A program made the translations under genes and the position numbers. Shown here one piece after another: positions 38,711-47,824 of a DNA stretch of 64,000 bases. The stretch's first letter is position 1; the number at the start of each line of letters is the position of its first letter. The stretch spans positions 372,001 through 436,000 of the forward strand of contig NZ_CP041216.1 of NCBI RefSeq assembly GCF_020511155.1, given 5' to 3'. The notes beneath the pieces are model-generated. The model was not told where the DNA came from and made no database searches. It saw only the letters and a list, made by a program, of their open reading frames with translations. The stretch is from Shewanella glacialimarina (lineage in GTDB: Bacteria > Pseudomonadota > Gammaproteobacteria > Enterobacterales > Shewanellaceae).

Positions 38711-39645
38711 TGTTAGATTCTGAAGTACTTAGTTTGGCTGACGATAATAAAGGTAAGATCTTGATTGTTGATGATCAGCCGTTAAATATAAAAATATTAC
38801 ATCCGCTATTTCATCAAGAGTTTGATGTCTATATGGCTACTGGTGGTAAACAGGCCATTGAGGTGTGCCAAAAAGTTAAGCCTGACGTGATATTGTTAGA
38901 TATTGAAATGCCCGGAATGTCAGGGCTGCAGGTCTGTGAAGAGATAAAAAACAATCCCATAACCGCCAATGCTGCAGTGGTTTTTGTGACAGCGCACTTT
39001 GATGAAGAGTTAGAAGTTAAAGGGTTTCAATTAGGTGCTGTTGATTTTATTCATAAACCAATAAACAGCATTATTACCACCACAAGAGTTAAAAACCAAT
39101 TTTTACTCAAGCGCCAATCTGATATTTTACGAGCGATCGCCCTGCTCGATAGCTTAACTGGATTAGCTAATCGCCGTCAATTTGAACGGAGCTTACCTGA
39201 ATCGTGGCGCCATTGTATTCGTCACAATAAGCCTTTGTCATTGGTCATGCTGGATGTCGACTTTTTCAAACGCTACAACGACACCTATGGCCATCAAGAA
39301 GGTGATAATTGTCTTCGCTCGGTCGCACAAGCTATTTATGGCATAGCAATGCGTCCCTATGATCTGGTCGCTCGATACGGTGGTGAAGAGTTTGTTTGTA
39401 TTCTACCTGACACTGACAGTGAAGGTGCAGTCTCTATTGCTCAGAAGATGGTACAGGCAGTGCAGGCATTAGCTATTGAGCATACTGACTCTAGTATTTC
39501 ATCTACTGTGACTATTAGTGCGGGCGTTGCCACCATTTTGCCGACGCTAGACGAGACATGGGAACAGGTACTCAAAGAGGCTGATATGCAGCTATATGAA
39601 GCTAAGGCAGCTGGACGTAATCAAGTTAAGGGCATAGCTTTGTAA
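38710..39645 (+). CDS. Response regulator diguanylate cyclase (REC-GGDEF)
   Basis: Probable synthase of cyclic di-GMP controlled by phosphorylation. The 311-residue protein has a REC domain with the phosphoacceptor D64 (VILLDIEMPGMSG) and a switch Lys in FIHKPINS. The GGDEF domain begins DSLTGLANRRQFE and has intact GGEEF at 224-228 and an inhibitory RxxD site (RPYD, 215-218) exactly five residues before it. It should be catalytically active and product-inhibited. It starts in a TAATG overlap with the hybrid kinase gene, so the two are translationally coupled and very likely a cognate pair. Confidence 0.93.
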   Translation: MLDSEVLSLADDNKGKILIVDDQPLNIKILHPLFHQEFDVYMATGGKQAIEVCQKVKPDVILLDIEMPGMSGLQVCEEIKNNPITANAAVVFVTAHFDEELEVKGFQLGAVDFIHKPINSIITTTRVKNQFLLKRQSDILRAIALLDSLTGLANRRQFERSLPESWRHCIRHNKPLSLVMLDVDFFKRYNDTYGHQEGDNCLRSVAQAIYGIAMRPYDLVARYGGEEFVCILPDTDSEGAVSIAQKMVQAVQALAIEHTDSSISSTVTISAGVATILPTLDETWEQVLKEADMQLYEAKAAGRNQVKGIAL

Positions 39646-40027
39646 GGCGTGTTTAATCAATTAGCATCCCGATGGTGAGTTCAATAGATTGAGCTTGATT
39701 TCACACTCAGTCTTACAATTCATCAATACAAATAGTAACAGCCCACAGGGCACTGTTTTATCGATCACAGCGGCCGAAACTGGATTGAGTTAAGCCATTC
39801 GTCGAGGCCACTTTAACCAACCGAAAAACATCATCTTTAGAGACCACAATCAGTATGAGTCATAAGTGAGTGACTCTCTTTGTCTCTCATTCAGCAAAAA
39901 AGCTAAAAATGTGAAGTTAAATAGGGATTTGTTAGACCTTAGTCTAGCAGCTCGAGCCTTGACCTCGCACGGTAAGTCGTTGACACTTCTAAGCTACAAT
40001 AATGCCTCTCCCTACTGGACAAATATT
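39646..40027. other. Intergenic region before the CstA-type gene
   Basis: No convincing gene. An open frame in phase with the transporter runs from 39866, but its first 54 codons look non-coding. TTGACA occurs at 39980, but no -10 box is correctly spaced. A short palindrome-rich stretch (GATCACAGCGGCC) lies near 39764. Confidence 0.45.
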
Positions 40028-41494
40028 ATGCTTATATTTTTCATATGTATTGCGTTGCTGGTCCTAGCTTATAAATTCTACAGCCCATTTGTAGAACGAC
40101 AAGCTGGAATAGACCCCACCGCAAAAACGCCGCAAGCTCGATTTAATGATGGTGTGGACTATGTTGAAGTTCACCCTGTAAAAGCTTATTTAATTCAATT
40201 TTTAAACGTTGCAGGCGTAGGACCAATATTCGGTCCTATTCTTGGCGCTTTATATGGCCCCGTAGCCTTAGTATGGATTGTCATCGGTAATATCTTAGGT
40301 GGCGCGGTACATGACTATTTTTCGGGTGTATTGAGTATTAAAGAGGATGGTAAAAGTTTACCTGAAATTGCAGGTCACTATTTTAATATATTCTTTAAAG
40401 GTTTAATGCTGGTCTTTACTGCTATGTTACTGTTTTTTGTGGGCGTGGTATTTATCATGAGCCCAGCAGGACTATTAAGTAATTTAAGCTATTTTGAAGG
40501 CACATTCTTAAGCGGAAATACCTTTTGGGTATTGGTTATTTTAGTTTATTACTTTCTAGCGACCTTATTACCTATTGATAAGATTATCACTAAGTTATAT
40601 CCGGTATTTGGGCTGTTAATGATTGTGATGACCCTGTCGTTGGCTGTGGCACTATTAATCAATGCACCGCATTTACCTATGGCCGGAGATTTTCTAGCGT
40701 ATTTTGACCATAGCCATTATAACAATGATTTATTAGAACCTAATCCTGACGGGTTACCCACATGGCCATTATTATTTGTCACCATTACCTGTGGTGCTAT
40801 TAGTGGTTTTCACTCGACTCAAGCACCCATTATGGCGCGCTGTTTAACCAATGAGAAATATGTCCGCCCAGTGTATTTTGGCGCCATGATGTCAGAGGGT
40901 ATTGTGGCGTGTGTATGGGCTACTGCAGGTATTGCAGCATTCCCAGGTGGTTATGTTGAGCTTAAAGAGATTTTGGCTCAGGGCGGCCCTGGGTTAGTGG
41001 TTAATCAGGTTGCAACCACTTATTTAGGTGTAGCGGGTGGCATTATGGCAATTATTGCCGTGGCCATTTTCCCTATCACCTCTGGTGATACCGCGTTCCG
41101 TTCATTGCGCTTAACCATTACCGATGCGTTTAATATTCCGCAAAGTATGCGTAACCGTTTATTGTTGGCTGTGCCGATTTTAGTGATTGCTTATTTCATG
41201 ACGAAGATTGACTTCACATTGATCTGGCGTTATTTCGCCTTCTCAAACATGTTGTTATCAACCAGTGTATTGTGGCTAGCGACTAAGTATTTGTTTGACC
41301 GTGGCACTTTCCATTGGATTGTCAGTTTACCGGCGATTATTGGTACCAGTATTACGGTATCTTATATTATGACCGCAGGTATTGGTTTTGGCCTACCGAT
41401 GGAATTAAGTAAGCCAGTCGGTATTGCGGTTGGTGTGGTGTCATTGATTGCACTTGTACTCGCACATCAAAAGCGTAAAACTGCAGTGGTATAA
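40028..41494 (+). CDS. CstA-family carbon-starvation (peptide/pyruvate) transporter, short form
   Basis: Polytopic inner-membrane transporter related to CstA and BtsT, which import peptides or pyruvate under carbon limitation. The start at ATG 40028 begins the first membrane helix (MLIFFICIALLVLAYKFY); an in-frame ATG at 39866 adds an unlikely soluble leader. The 488-residue product contains the family signatures FLNVAGVGPIFGPILGALYGP, GNILGGAVHDYFSG, GAISGFHSTQAPIMARCL and FPITSGDTAFRSLRL, and about 13-15 helices. It is much shorter than E. coli CstA (about 700 residues), lacking C-terminal material, so it belongs to a short subfamily. It stands alone with a terminator behind it. Substrate not assigned. 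Confidence 0.85.
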   Translation: MLIFFICIALLVLAYKFYSPFVERQAGIDPTAKTPQARFNDGVDYVEVHPVKAYLIQFLNVAGVGPIFGPILGALYGPVALVWIVIGNILGGAVHDYFSGVLSIKEDGKSLPEIAGHYFNIFFKGLMLVFTAMLLFFVGVVFIMSPAGLLSNLSYFEGTFLSGNTFWVLVILVYYFLATLLPIDKIITKLYPVFGLLMIVMTLSLAVALLINAPHLPMAGDFLAYFDHSHYNNDLLEPNPDGLPTWPLLFVTITCGAISGFHSTQAPIMARCLTNEKYVRPVYFGAMMSEGIVACVWATAGIAAFPGGYVELKEILAQGGPGLVVNQVATTYLGVAGGIMAIIAVAIFPITSGDTAFRSLRLTITDAFNIPQSMRNRLLLAVPILVIAYFMTKIDFTLIWRYFAFSNMLLSTSVLWLATKYLFDRGTFHWIVSLPAIIGTSITVSYIMTAGIGFGLPMELSKPVGIAVGVVSLIALVLAHQKRKTAVV

Positions 41495-41512
41495 AAAACA
41501 GTTTTTGTAATT

Positions 41513-41542
41513 AAAAAGACCTTGCGCTTGCAAGGTCTTTTT
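41513..41542. terminator. Bidirectional terminator between the transporter and receptor genes
   Basis: Perfect 13-bp inverted repeat AAAAAGACCTTGC / GCAAGGTCTTTTT with a GCTT loop, between convergent genes. Confidence 0.92.
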
Positions 41543-41547
41543 TGGGG

Positions 41548-43692
41548 TTAAAAATTGGCTTTAACCCCTAGGTTAACAGTAGTGCCCAGAGATTTAGTAT
41601 TATAGCCATTGTAAGTATATGCCTGTGAACGGGCTGAGAAATAATCTTCATTTAATAGATTTTCAATACCAAGCGATAATTGCCAGCTGTCAATTTGATA
41701 GCTGCTGCTCAGGTTCACTACATTGTAATGTTCAATTGGCCCCTGTGCTCCAACGTACGCACCATTGACCTGTTCAAAGCGTTTACGATCGCCTACATAC
41801 ATATAATTTAAGCCGATGCTGGCCTGCTGAATAGGCTGCCAGTTAAGGTAAGCAGTAAATTTAGGTGCGGCAATAATGCCGCCATCTAGGTAAATGTCAG
41901 CATCGGTATCTTTACCTTCTACCCAACTGTAGGACATTCCGGAACTTAGGTTGTCGAGTATTTGGTAGTCAAGTTGTGCCTCATATCCCCATATTTTTTG
42001 TGGTGCACGCACTGGCATATAAACCCCTGTAACCGGGTCAAATTTGTTACTGGTGCCAAGTTCAGATTCACTCTTGTAAGCCGCAACTTCATAGCTTAGG
42101 TCGTTTAATTGACCAGACAGTCCGATTTCATAATTATCAACAACCGAGGCTTGTGTTTGTACTAGGTTGATATCATTAACGGTAGCGGCTCGTAGTAATC
42201 TGCCTAAATCTGAAATATCTGCACCTTGAGAAAAACTAACAAATGGGCTGAATTGAGGGTTGAAGTTATATCTTAGCCCCAAATTGTAGGTGGTAGAGTC
42301 ATAGCTTAAGTCGCCACCTTTTACGTCAAATGGCACAGAACAGGTGCTAGGGGTACTGCATAACTTGAGTGTTTGATAGTTATCAACGGCTAAGTCGACA
42401 CTGTCTTGTCTTACGCCTGCTTTTATAATCCAGTCATCGGCAATAATAAACTTGGTTTGTAAGTAGGCCGCTAAATTATACATGTCCATTTCTGGCACCC
42501 AAATACGGCCATCTTCTAGCGGTTGTGAGCTCACATCTTGTAGCGCATCGATACCATAAATGAAGGTTGCTGCAACGTGTTCCCAGTCGGCAGCTGTGGC
42601 CAAATTAACGCGCAAGCCTGTTTTTTCAGATTTAATCAGTGATTGTCCACCATCATAACCTTCGCTAGGGTTAGCTAAGCTAGCTGAATAGAAAAACATG
42701 TTCTCTATTGTTTGAAGGTATCCATCTAATGTGAGTTGGGTGTTATAAAAAATGTCCTGGTCGACGTATTTCAACATTAAATTATGATTGCCTCTAGGGC
42801 CTTGTGGCACCCCGGGTTTTGCAATGCCTTGAGTGTTATGAATAGCATAGGTTTTTACGCCACTATTAACACTGCCAATTACATCAATCAAATCTGCATC
42901 TTGCTGGGCTTCATAATAGTTGTAAGTGAGTTGTACAGACTTATCATCGTCTAGCTGGTAAGCGAGTTTAGTGAAAAGGTTATTTGATTGGGTTTCAGAC
43001 AAACCATAGATCAAGCCAATAATATCGCCTTCAGCATCTCGCTCTAAACCTGTTTTTTCACTTATTGCACTCAATACATAACTAAAATCATCTAGTGTGC
43101 CGTCTATCGAGGTATCAAGCCTTACACCTGCGCTGTCGTCTAGCTTTACCGCGCTAAATTTGGTTGAAACGCCCAGATTAATATTTGCTTTGTCAGTGCC
43201 CGCATGTTTGGTGATGTAGTTGATAATGCCACCAGAGGCACCATTACCATAAATTGAGGTTGCCCCTTTAATCACTTCAATACGTTCTATTGCACCTGGG
43301 TCGATAGAGCTTATCCCCAGTTGGCCATTACGCAGAGGGGTAGATTGCGGGACACCGTCAATCATAACCAATGCGGCGCGACCACGTAGTGTTTGCCCTG
43401 AATTACTTGAGGTCCCCGTGCTAGGGGCAAGGCCTGGCACACGAAAGGCGAGTAAGTTTTGTAGCTCACTGGTCACTTGCATATCTTGTGCTAGGGTTTG
43501 TTGATTTATTAACGTAACCGATGACGGGACTTCGTCTATGCGCTCAACAGCGCGACTGCCAGTTATGATCATCCGTTCCATTGATTTGTTGCTAGTCTGA
43601 GCCTCATCGGCGATAGCGCTGGCTGATGATAAAGACATTAAGCATAATGCCCAGCGCGTCGCAGTCGCTAATTTACTAGGGGTAAATAACAT
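41548..43692 (-). CDS. TonB-dependent outer-membrane receptor, probably ferric-siderophore type
   Basis: Imports an iron chelate or similar ligand across the outer membrane with TonB energy. The start at ATG 43692 has AGG 7 nt upstream and leads directly into the signal peptide; an earlier ATG at 43722 would overlap the regulatory palindrome. The 714-residue precursor has a signal peptide, a TonB-box-like MERMIITGS, a plug domain (SSVTLINQQTL, TLRGRAALVMIDGVP, IERIEVIKGATSIYGNGASGGIINY) and a 22-strand barrel ending in Phe (GVKANF). A Fur-box-like palindrome lies just upstream, which points to iron control. No biosynthesis or ABC-transporter genes are adjacent, so the ligand is unknown. Confidence 0.9.
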   Translation of the reverse strand: MLFTPSKLATATRWALCLMSLSSASAIADEAQTSNKSMERMIITGSRAVERIDEVPSSVTLINQQTLAQDMQVTSELQNLLAFRVPGLAPSTGTSSNSGQTLRGRAALVMIDGVPQSTPLRNGQLGISSIDPGAIERIEVIKGATSIYGNGASGGIINYITKHAGTDKANINLGVSTKFSAVKLDDSAGVRLDTSIDGTLDDFSYVLSAISEKTGLERDAEGDIIGLIYGLSETQSNNLFTKLAYQLDDDKSVQLTYNYYEAQQDADLIDVIGSVNSGVKTYAIHNTQGIAKPGVPQGPRGNHNLMLKYVDQDIFYNTQLTLDGYLQTIENMFFYSASLANPSEGYDGGQSLIKSEKTGLRVNLATAADWEHVAATFIYGIDALQDVSSQPLEDGRIWVPEMDMYNLAAYLQTKFIIADDWIIKAGVRQDSVDLAVDNYQTLKLCSTPSTCSVPFDVKGGDLSYDSTTYNLGLRYNFNPQFSPFVSFSQGADISDLGRLLRAATVNDINLVQTQASVVDNYEIGLSGQLNDLSYEVAAYKSESELGTSNKFDPVTGVYMPVRAPQKIWGYEAQLDYQILDNLSSGMSYSWVEGKDTDADIYLDGGIIAAPKFTAYLNWQPIQQASIGLNYMYVGDRKRFEQVNGAYVGAQGPIEHYNVVNLSSSYQIDSWQLSLGIENLLNEDYFSARSQAYTYNGYNTKSLGTTVNLGVKANF

Positions 43693-43720
43693 ATGTGTAC
43701 CTATTGTGAATAATTTTGGC

Positions 43721-43741
43721 AAATGATATTAGTTATCATTT
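43721..43741. promoter_or_regulatory. Fur-box-like palindrome upstream of the TonB receptor gene
   Basis: Perfect 8-5-8 palindrome AAATGATA-N5-TATCATTT, with TGATA/TATCA half-sites like the Fur consensus GATAATGAT-AATCATTATC. It lies about 30 nt before the ATG at 43692, in the position of a promoter operator. Regulation by Fur is inference. Confidence 0.75.
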
Positions 43742-43825
43742 ACGTTTTCAGGTTATTTTCACAATATTTACATTCACGAGACATTTATGCTCGATGCTAG
43801 GCTTAGCATCAAACGTGTTACCGAG

Positions 43826-45499
43826 TTAGAAGTGGTCTTTAATTTGGAATCGAAACTCCCAGCTATTCAAGTCTTGTCCATTAGTGAACGGCTTGGCAAT
43901 ATCAATGTGGGCAATATTACCGTAACTTGATTTAGATGAATAAATTCGAGCGCCAATACCAATACTGCCTATAGGATCATTTACTTCATTAAATGCATCT
44001 GTCCCACCAAATGCCTGACCAACATCGGTAAATAAAGCCCAGCCCAAATCGGCGAGTTGATATAAATTGATATTAGGATAATTTCTTAATTCAGCGGTCA
44101 ACACCCACTGATTATCACCGTGTTGATAATCATTAGGGTAGCCTCTAATACCGGTCTCATCCCCTAAGGCGAATGTACGGTCAAGGTAGTTATTTTTTGA
44201 TGCTGCAACGACTGCTTTGGTGTAAGCGGTCCATTTATCTGTAATGTTATAAAAGTATTCAGACGCTAACGAAACATTATAAAAATCATCCTGGCTGGTG
44301 GTTAAATCAGCCTCGCCCTGCAGTTTGATTAAAAATAAATGGTTATCTGACTGCCATCCTCTGCTGCTGAGAATATTTAAGTGATATCCCAAATTAGCGT
44401 TATCGGCAAGATCATTGGTTTCAAAGCCAAGCTTAGCCGAATGGTGCCAACCTAAATTAAAGTCTTCGTTATTGCCGATAAGGTGAATGTTATTAAGAAC
44501 AGTAAAATCATCCTGTAGATATTCATAGCCTATCCAGGGGTAGATAAAGTCACGATCAACGGGTAATTCACTTAGCGGATACGTTTCAAGATTTTCAAAT
44601 TTATTGCTATCTTGAGTCAAACCCAAAGTCACCCGGCTAAGTTGATCCTGATCACGGGTTAACAACCAACCATAGGTTAGGTTAGCAAACTCGACATTAT
44701 GTTTAAATTCATTCACGTCGACACCATTTTGTCTAATGATGTCTGTTCGCTCATCTTGTACCCAAGATGTGCCATACATGTGCTTAGTATCTAAAGCATA
44801 AAAGGGTTTGTAAAAAGCCAATGCTGTGGCTTGGCCATCACTATTATCGTAAAAATCTGCTGCAACAATGGCATGTTTGATTGCTGTTACCGGTGCGCTA
44901 AAGGCAAATTTGTAGCCTGTTCTGTCATCGCTAGCTTGATATTTCACCCGAGTATTAATACCTAAACCGAGTAAGTTATCCTCCTTAATACCAAAAGAGT
45001 ACTTAGTGCCGCCGCCATTTTTGCTTAAACTCACAGTCGGTAACAGTGACCAGTTATCCCATGTTTCAACCAGCATGGTTTGGTCGGTGGTATTATCGGC
45101 GTCTGGCGCCTTTTGGGTAACGGTAATTTTTGCATCACGAATATAAGATTCTGACCGTAAAAGACGCTGTGCTTCTTCAATATCTTTTTGACTAATATCA
45201 TCACCCACTTCAAAGCTTAAATTTTCTATGATAGTTGAGTCGGTAGTATTGATATGCAGATAGTTTGCCCAATGATGAATAAAGAATGATTCTGGGTCAG
45301 ATTCATCAAAGATTGGATTGCTTTGAACCACTATTTTACTGACTTTAACCGTCGATTTTTGCTTATCTTTTTCTGCAGAAAAGGCCGTTTCAGGTGGTGG
45401 TGTTAATGATGTGTTATTTGAATTAATGTCAGCGGTATAAGCTGCGAATGGTAAAGTTGAACACGCGATACTCAGTAACACTAAACAGGTTTTTGGCAT
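43826..45499 (-). CDS. Omp85-superfamily outer-membrane protein (BamA/ShlB-like, short)
   Basis: 557-residue precursor with a signal peptide ending ...FAAYTADI, a POTRA-like segment around residues 85-145 (TTDSTIIENLSFEVGDDISQKDIEEAQRLL style), and a C-terminal 16-strand barrel. It carries the Omp85 fingerprint GDETGIRGYPND (the G-x-R-G-[FY] loop), FTDVGQAFGG, and a terminal Phe (FQIKDHF). With one POTRA it is smaller than BamA or TamA and no secreted TpsA partner is adjacent, so the substrate is unknown. It is separated from the TonB receptor gene by its own regulatory gap and is probably transcribed independently. An unusual feature is the conserved VETWDNWSLLPTVSLSKNGG after the POTRA. Confidence 0.75.
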   Translation of the reverse strand: MPKTCLVLLSIACSTLPFAAYTADINSNNTSLTPPPETAFSAEKDKQKSTVKVSKIVVQSNPIFDESDPESFFIHHWANYLHINTTDSTIIENLSFEVGDDISQKDIEEAQRLLRSESYIRDAKITVTQKAPDADNTTDQTMLVETWDNWSLLPTVSLSKNGGGTKYSFGIKEDNLLGLGINTRVKYQASDDRTGYKFAFSAPVTAIKHAIVAADFYDNSDGQATALAFYKPFYALDTKHMYGTSWVQDERTDIIRQNGVDVNEFKHNVEFANLTYGWLLTRDQDQLSRVTLGLTQDSNKFENLETYPLSELPVDRDFIYPWIGYEYLQDDFTVLNNIHLIGNNEDFNLGWHHSAKLGFETNDLADNANLGYHLNILSSRGWQSDNHLFLIKLQGEADLTTSQDDFYNVSLASEYFYNITDKWTAYTKAVVAASKNNYLDRTFALGDETGIRGYPNDYQHGDNQWVLTAELRNYPNINLYQLADLGWALFTDVGQAFGGTDAFNEVNDPIGSIGIGARIYSSKSSYGNIAHIDIAKPFTNGQDLNSWEFRFQIKDHF

Positions 45500-45811
45500 C
45501 GAGACGTCCTTTAATTATTATTTTTAGAGCAATTGTTACTAAAATGGTCGTTAACATTTTGCTGGTGTTTTGTTTTTGTTGTCAGCATGTTTAATAACAC
45601 ACCTGAATTGGTGTAGAGTCAAGTGTTTACCGTATTTGATTGGTATTGTTTTTGATATTGGTTATTAAAAAAACTACACAGACAGGATTAGCTATAAATG
45701 GGTAACTAGAATGGTTAATGATTCAGTAGGTAAAATACTATTGTGTAGCGAGAAAAATTAAGCAGGCCGAAAAATAGCAGCCTGCAGTATTTATCTGAGT
45801 ATTGCTCCTGC
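45500..45811. other. Intergenic region between the Omp85-like gene and the thrE-like gene
   Basis: AT-rich, no gene or clear hairpin seen. It holds the 5' region of the Omp85-like gene and the 3' region of the exporter gene. Confidence 0.45.
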
Positions 45812-47032
45812 CTATAAAGATCGTCTAGGCGGCACTATCACGTTAGCAAAAATAAGCCCTGCGATAAGCGACATAAAGATTAAAAATATTTGCGAACCCA
45901 GGTGTGCCTGATTCAACATAGTTTCACCAGAAATCAACGCATTAAGGCCGATATAAGTTTTACTGCCGGGCACCAAAATAACGATGCCTTGCAACAGCGC
46001 GATAGAGGCAGGCGCTTTCATCCAACGTGCATACAAATTGGAGTAAATACCTACCGCCAGAGCGCCTACAAAAATACCGATGGATTCGCCTAAATAAAGG
46101 CCGCCTAACATGGCTGAGAAAAATGCCACTATGCCGGCAAAAACACCCCATGGCGAATCTTTAAGGCGAGCTTTAAATATAATCACCAGTGACATAGAGA
46201 GCATGGGTACCGCGGACCAAATGGCCCAACGAGGCAGTGGTTCAGGATCAATGTAAATCGCTTCGCCAAAAATGGCTTTACCTATGGTCATCCCAAGTAC
46301 GGCGCCAAAATACAGTTTAAACAACTGCATAACGGCATCCATGATGCGTGCCGTGCCTGATATTAAATCGCGTGCGGCTAACTCAGCTAACCCTAAAGTC
46401 AGTGCTAAACCAGGGACAAAGATGATGATCCCAGATAAAATAGTCACAGGTAAATTAATGCTGGCATCAAATTGCGCAATACCACAGGCCAGGATAGCCA
46501 CAACAACGGCAGCCAAAGGCTCTAGCATTTCGGCAACACGTTTAGAGCGCTCAGCCCAAAACACTAAACTGTATACAATTAGCCCCAGCATGGCAGACCA
46601 GAACACATCATGCCAACCCGTACCCATTAACATAGCAAAGGCACCGGCACTTGAGCCAAAGGCTAATAAAGTAAGCTTGTGGCCGTAAGGGTTGGGTTTG
46701 TTAGCAATTTCTTCTAAACGGTCAAGCGCCTCTTGCAATGTGCGTTGGCCAGAACTTAATTCTTCAACTAATTCAAAGGTACGCGCCAGTGAGCCTAAAT
46801 CTAAATCACCGGGTTTTACGCGGGCAACATGGTTGTATTCTTGTTCAGTATCATGTTGTAAAACAAACGTCATAGACGTGGGAGATATAAGAAAATAACC
46901 TTCAATACCAAGGGTGTGGGATACCGTCTGCAAATGGGATTCAAGGCGATAAGCTGGCGTACCAAACTTGTGTAATGCTTTACCTAATTTAATGATAAAT
47001 CTACGTTTTTCGATAAAGTCTTGATTATCCAC
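45812..47032 (-). CDS. Threonine/serine exporter ThrE family
   Basis: Inner-membrane exporter with about ten helices. The N-terminal cytoplasmic domain (RFIIKLGKALHKFGTPAYRLESHL, typical of ThrE/DUF1212) is followed by a membrane part with LLAFGSSAGAFAMLMG, GLALTLGLAELAARDLISGTARIMD and a second ThrE_2-like half with LVPGSKTYIGLNALISGE. The 406 residues correspond to both halves fused, as in Corynebacterium ThrE. No regulator is adjacent. The substrate is predicted only by family. Confidence 0.85.
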   Translation of the reverse strand: MDNQDFIEKRRFIIKLGKALHKFGTPAYRLESHLQTVSHTLGIEGYFLISPTSMTFVLQHDTEQEYNHVARVKPGDLDLGSLARTFELVEELSSGQRTLQEALDRLEEIANKPNPYGHKLTLLAFGSSAGAFAMLMGTGWHDVFWSAMLGLIVYSLVFWAERSKRVAEMLEPLAAVVVAILACGIAQFDASINLPVTILSGIIIFVPGLALTLGLAELAARDLISGTARIMDAVMQLFKLYFGAVLGMTIGKAIFGEAIYIDPEPLPRWAIWSAVPMLSMSLVIIFKARLKDSPWGVFAGIVAFFSAMLGGLYLGESIGIFVGALAVGIYSNLYARWMKAPASIALLQGIVILVPGSKTYIGLNALISGETMLNQAHLGSQIFLIFMSLIAGLIFANVIVPPRRSL

Positions 47033-47219
47033 TGGCCGTCAGTCACTCTTAATTAATCTTGGGTTAATAATGCAGCGAATAGTAACCGATCCGTTGTTAT
47101 TAATCGATAAACTATTTGCCTTCAATACCAGCCGTTAAAATTTTAGCTGGTTTTTATCAAGGTGATAGTTTACTCATTTATGGTTATGATAGTGTTACAA
47201 AAATTGACTGGAGCAAAAA

Positions 47220-47615
47220 ATGGCTTTATTGGTAACAGGTTTGTATGCGAGTTTGACCGGATTACTGGTGATCGCGCTTGCTTATCGCATTGTTAAATTA
47301 CGACGTTTACATTCTATTGGCATTGGTGATGGTGGTAATAAAGACTTATCGTTAGCAATGCGAGTGCATGGAAACTTATTAGAAAACGCGCCACTGGTAT
47401 TAATTTTACTTGGGGTGGCAGAAGCAAATGGCATGCCTGTTTATTTACTTCACTGTTTTGGTACCGCTTGGATTGTGGCGCGTTTACTACACGCCATAGG
47501 ATTAACTCAAGGAAAAGGCGGTTATCATTTTGGCCGTTTCTGGGGAGTATTAACCACCTGGATCGTCACCTTAGGTTTAGTGATAGCTAATATTGGTTTC
47601 TTTATCGGTTTTTAA
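47220..47615 (+). CDS. MAPEG-family membrane protein
   Basis: 131-residue integral membrane protein with four helices of the MAPEG (glutathione S-transferase/eicosanoid) family. The pattern MRVHGNLLENAPLVLILLGVAEANG contains the conserved N-x-x-E-x-x-P, and RLLHAIGL is the second conserved block. The family is often linked to glutathione conjugation, but the substrate of bacterial members is usually unknown. GGAG at 47210-47213 provides the ribosome site. Stand-alone gene. Confidence 0.88.
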   Translation: MALLVTGLYASLTGLLVIALAYRIVKLRRLHSIGIGDGGNKDLSLAMRVHGNLLENAPLVLILLGVAEANGMPVYLLHCFGTAWIVARLLHAIGLTQGKGGYHFGRFWGVLTTWIVTLGLVIANIGFFIGF

Positions 47616-47824
47616 TAAACCAGCCACTTTTCAAGTTATCAGTAATAACATACAGAAATAAGTGGAAATTTTTCTATTTCCACTTATTTTATAGGGTTTT
47701 AAGCTCTGGTGAAAACATAAAATTATTTCACCTTTGCTGTTTTTTTAGTCACACTTACCCCTTGCCAACTGCTATACTCCGCGTCCGCTTCTTTGGCGTA
47801 TTTTTCCAATTTTAGGTCATACAC

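Noticed and set aside
39980-40000. Promoter TTGACA ... TACAAT before the transporter
   Set aside because: The spacing between boxes is only 9 nt, too short for sigma-70.
39866-40027. 54-residue N-terminal extension of the CstA-type transporter
   Set aside because: Soluble, low-quality sequence before the first helix; no ribosome site at 39866.
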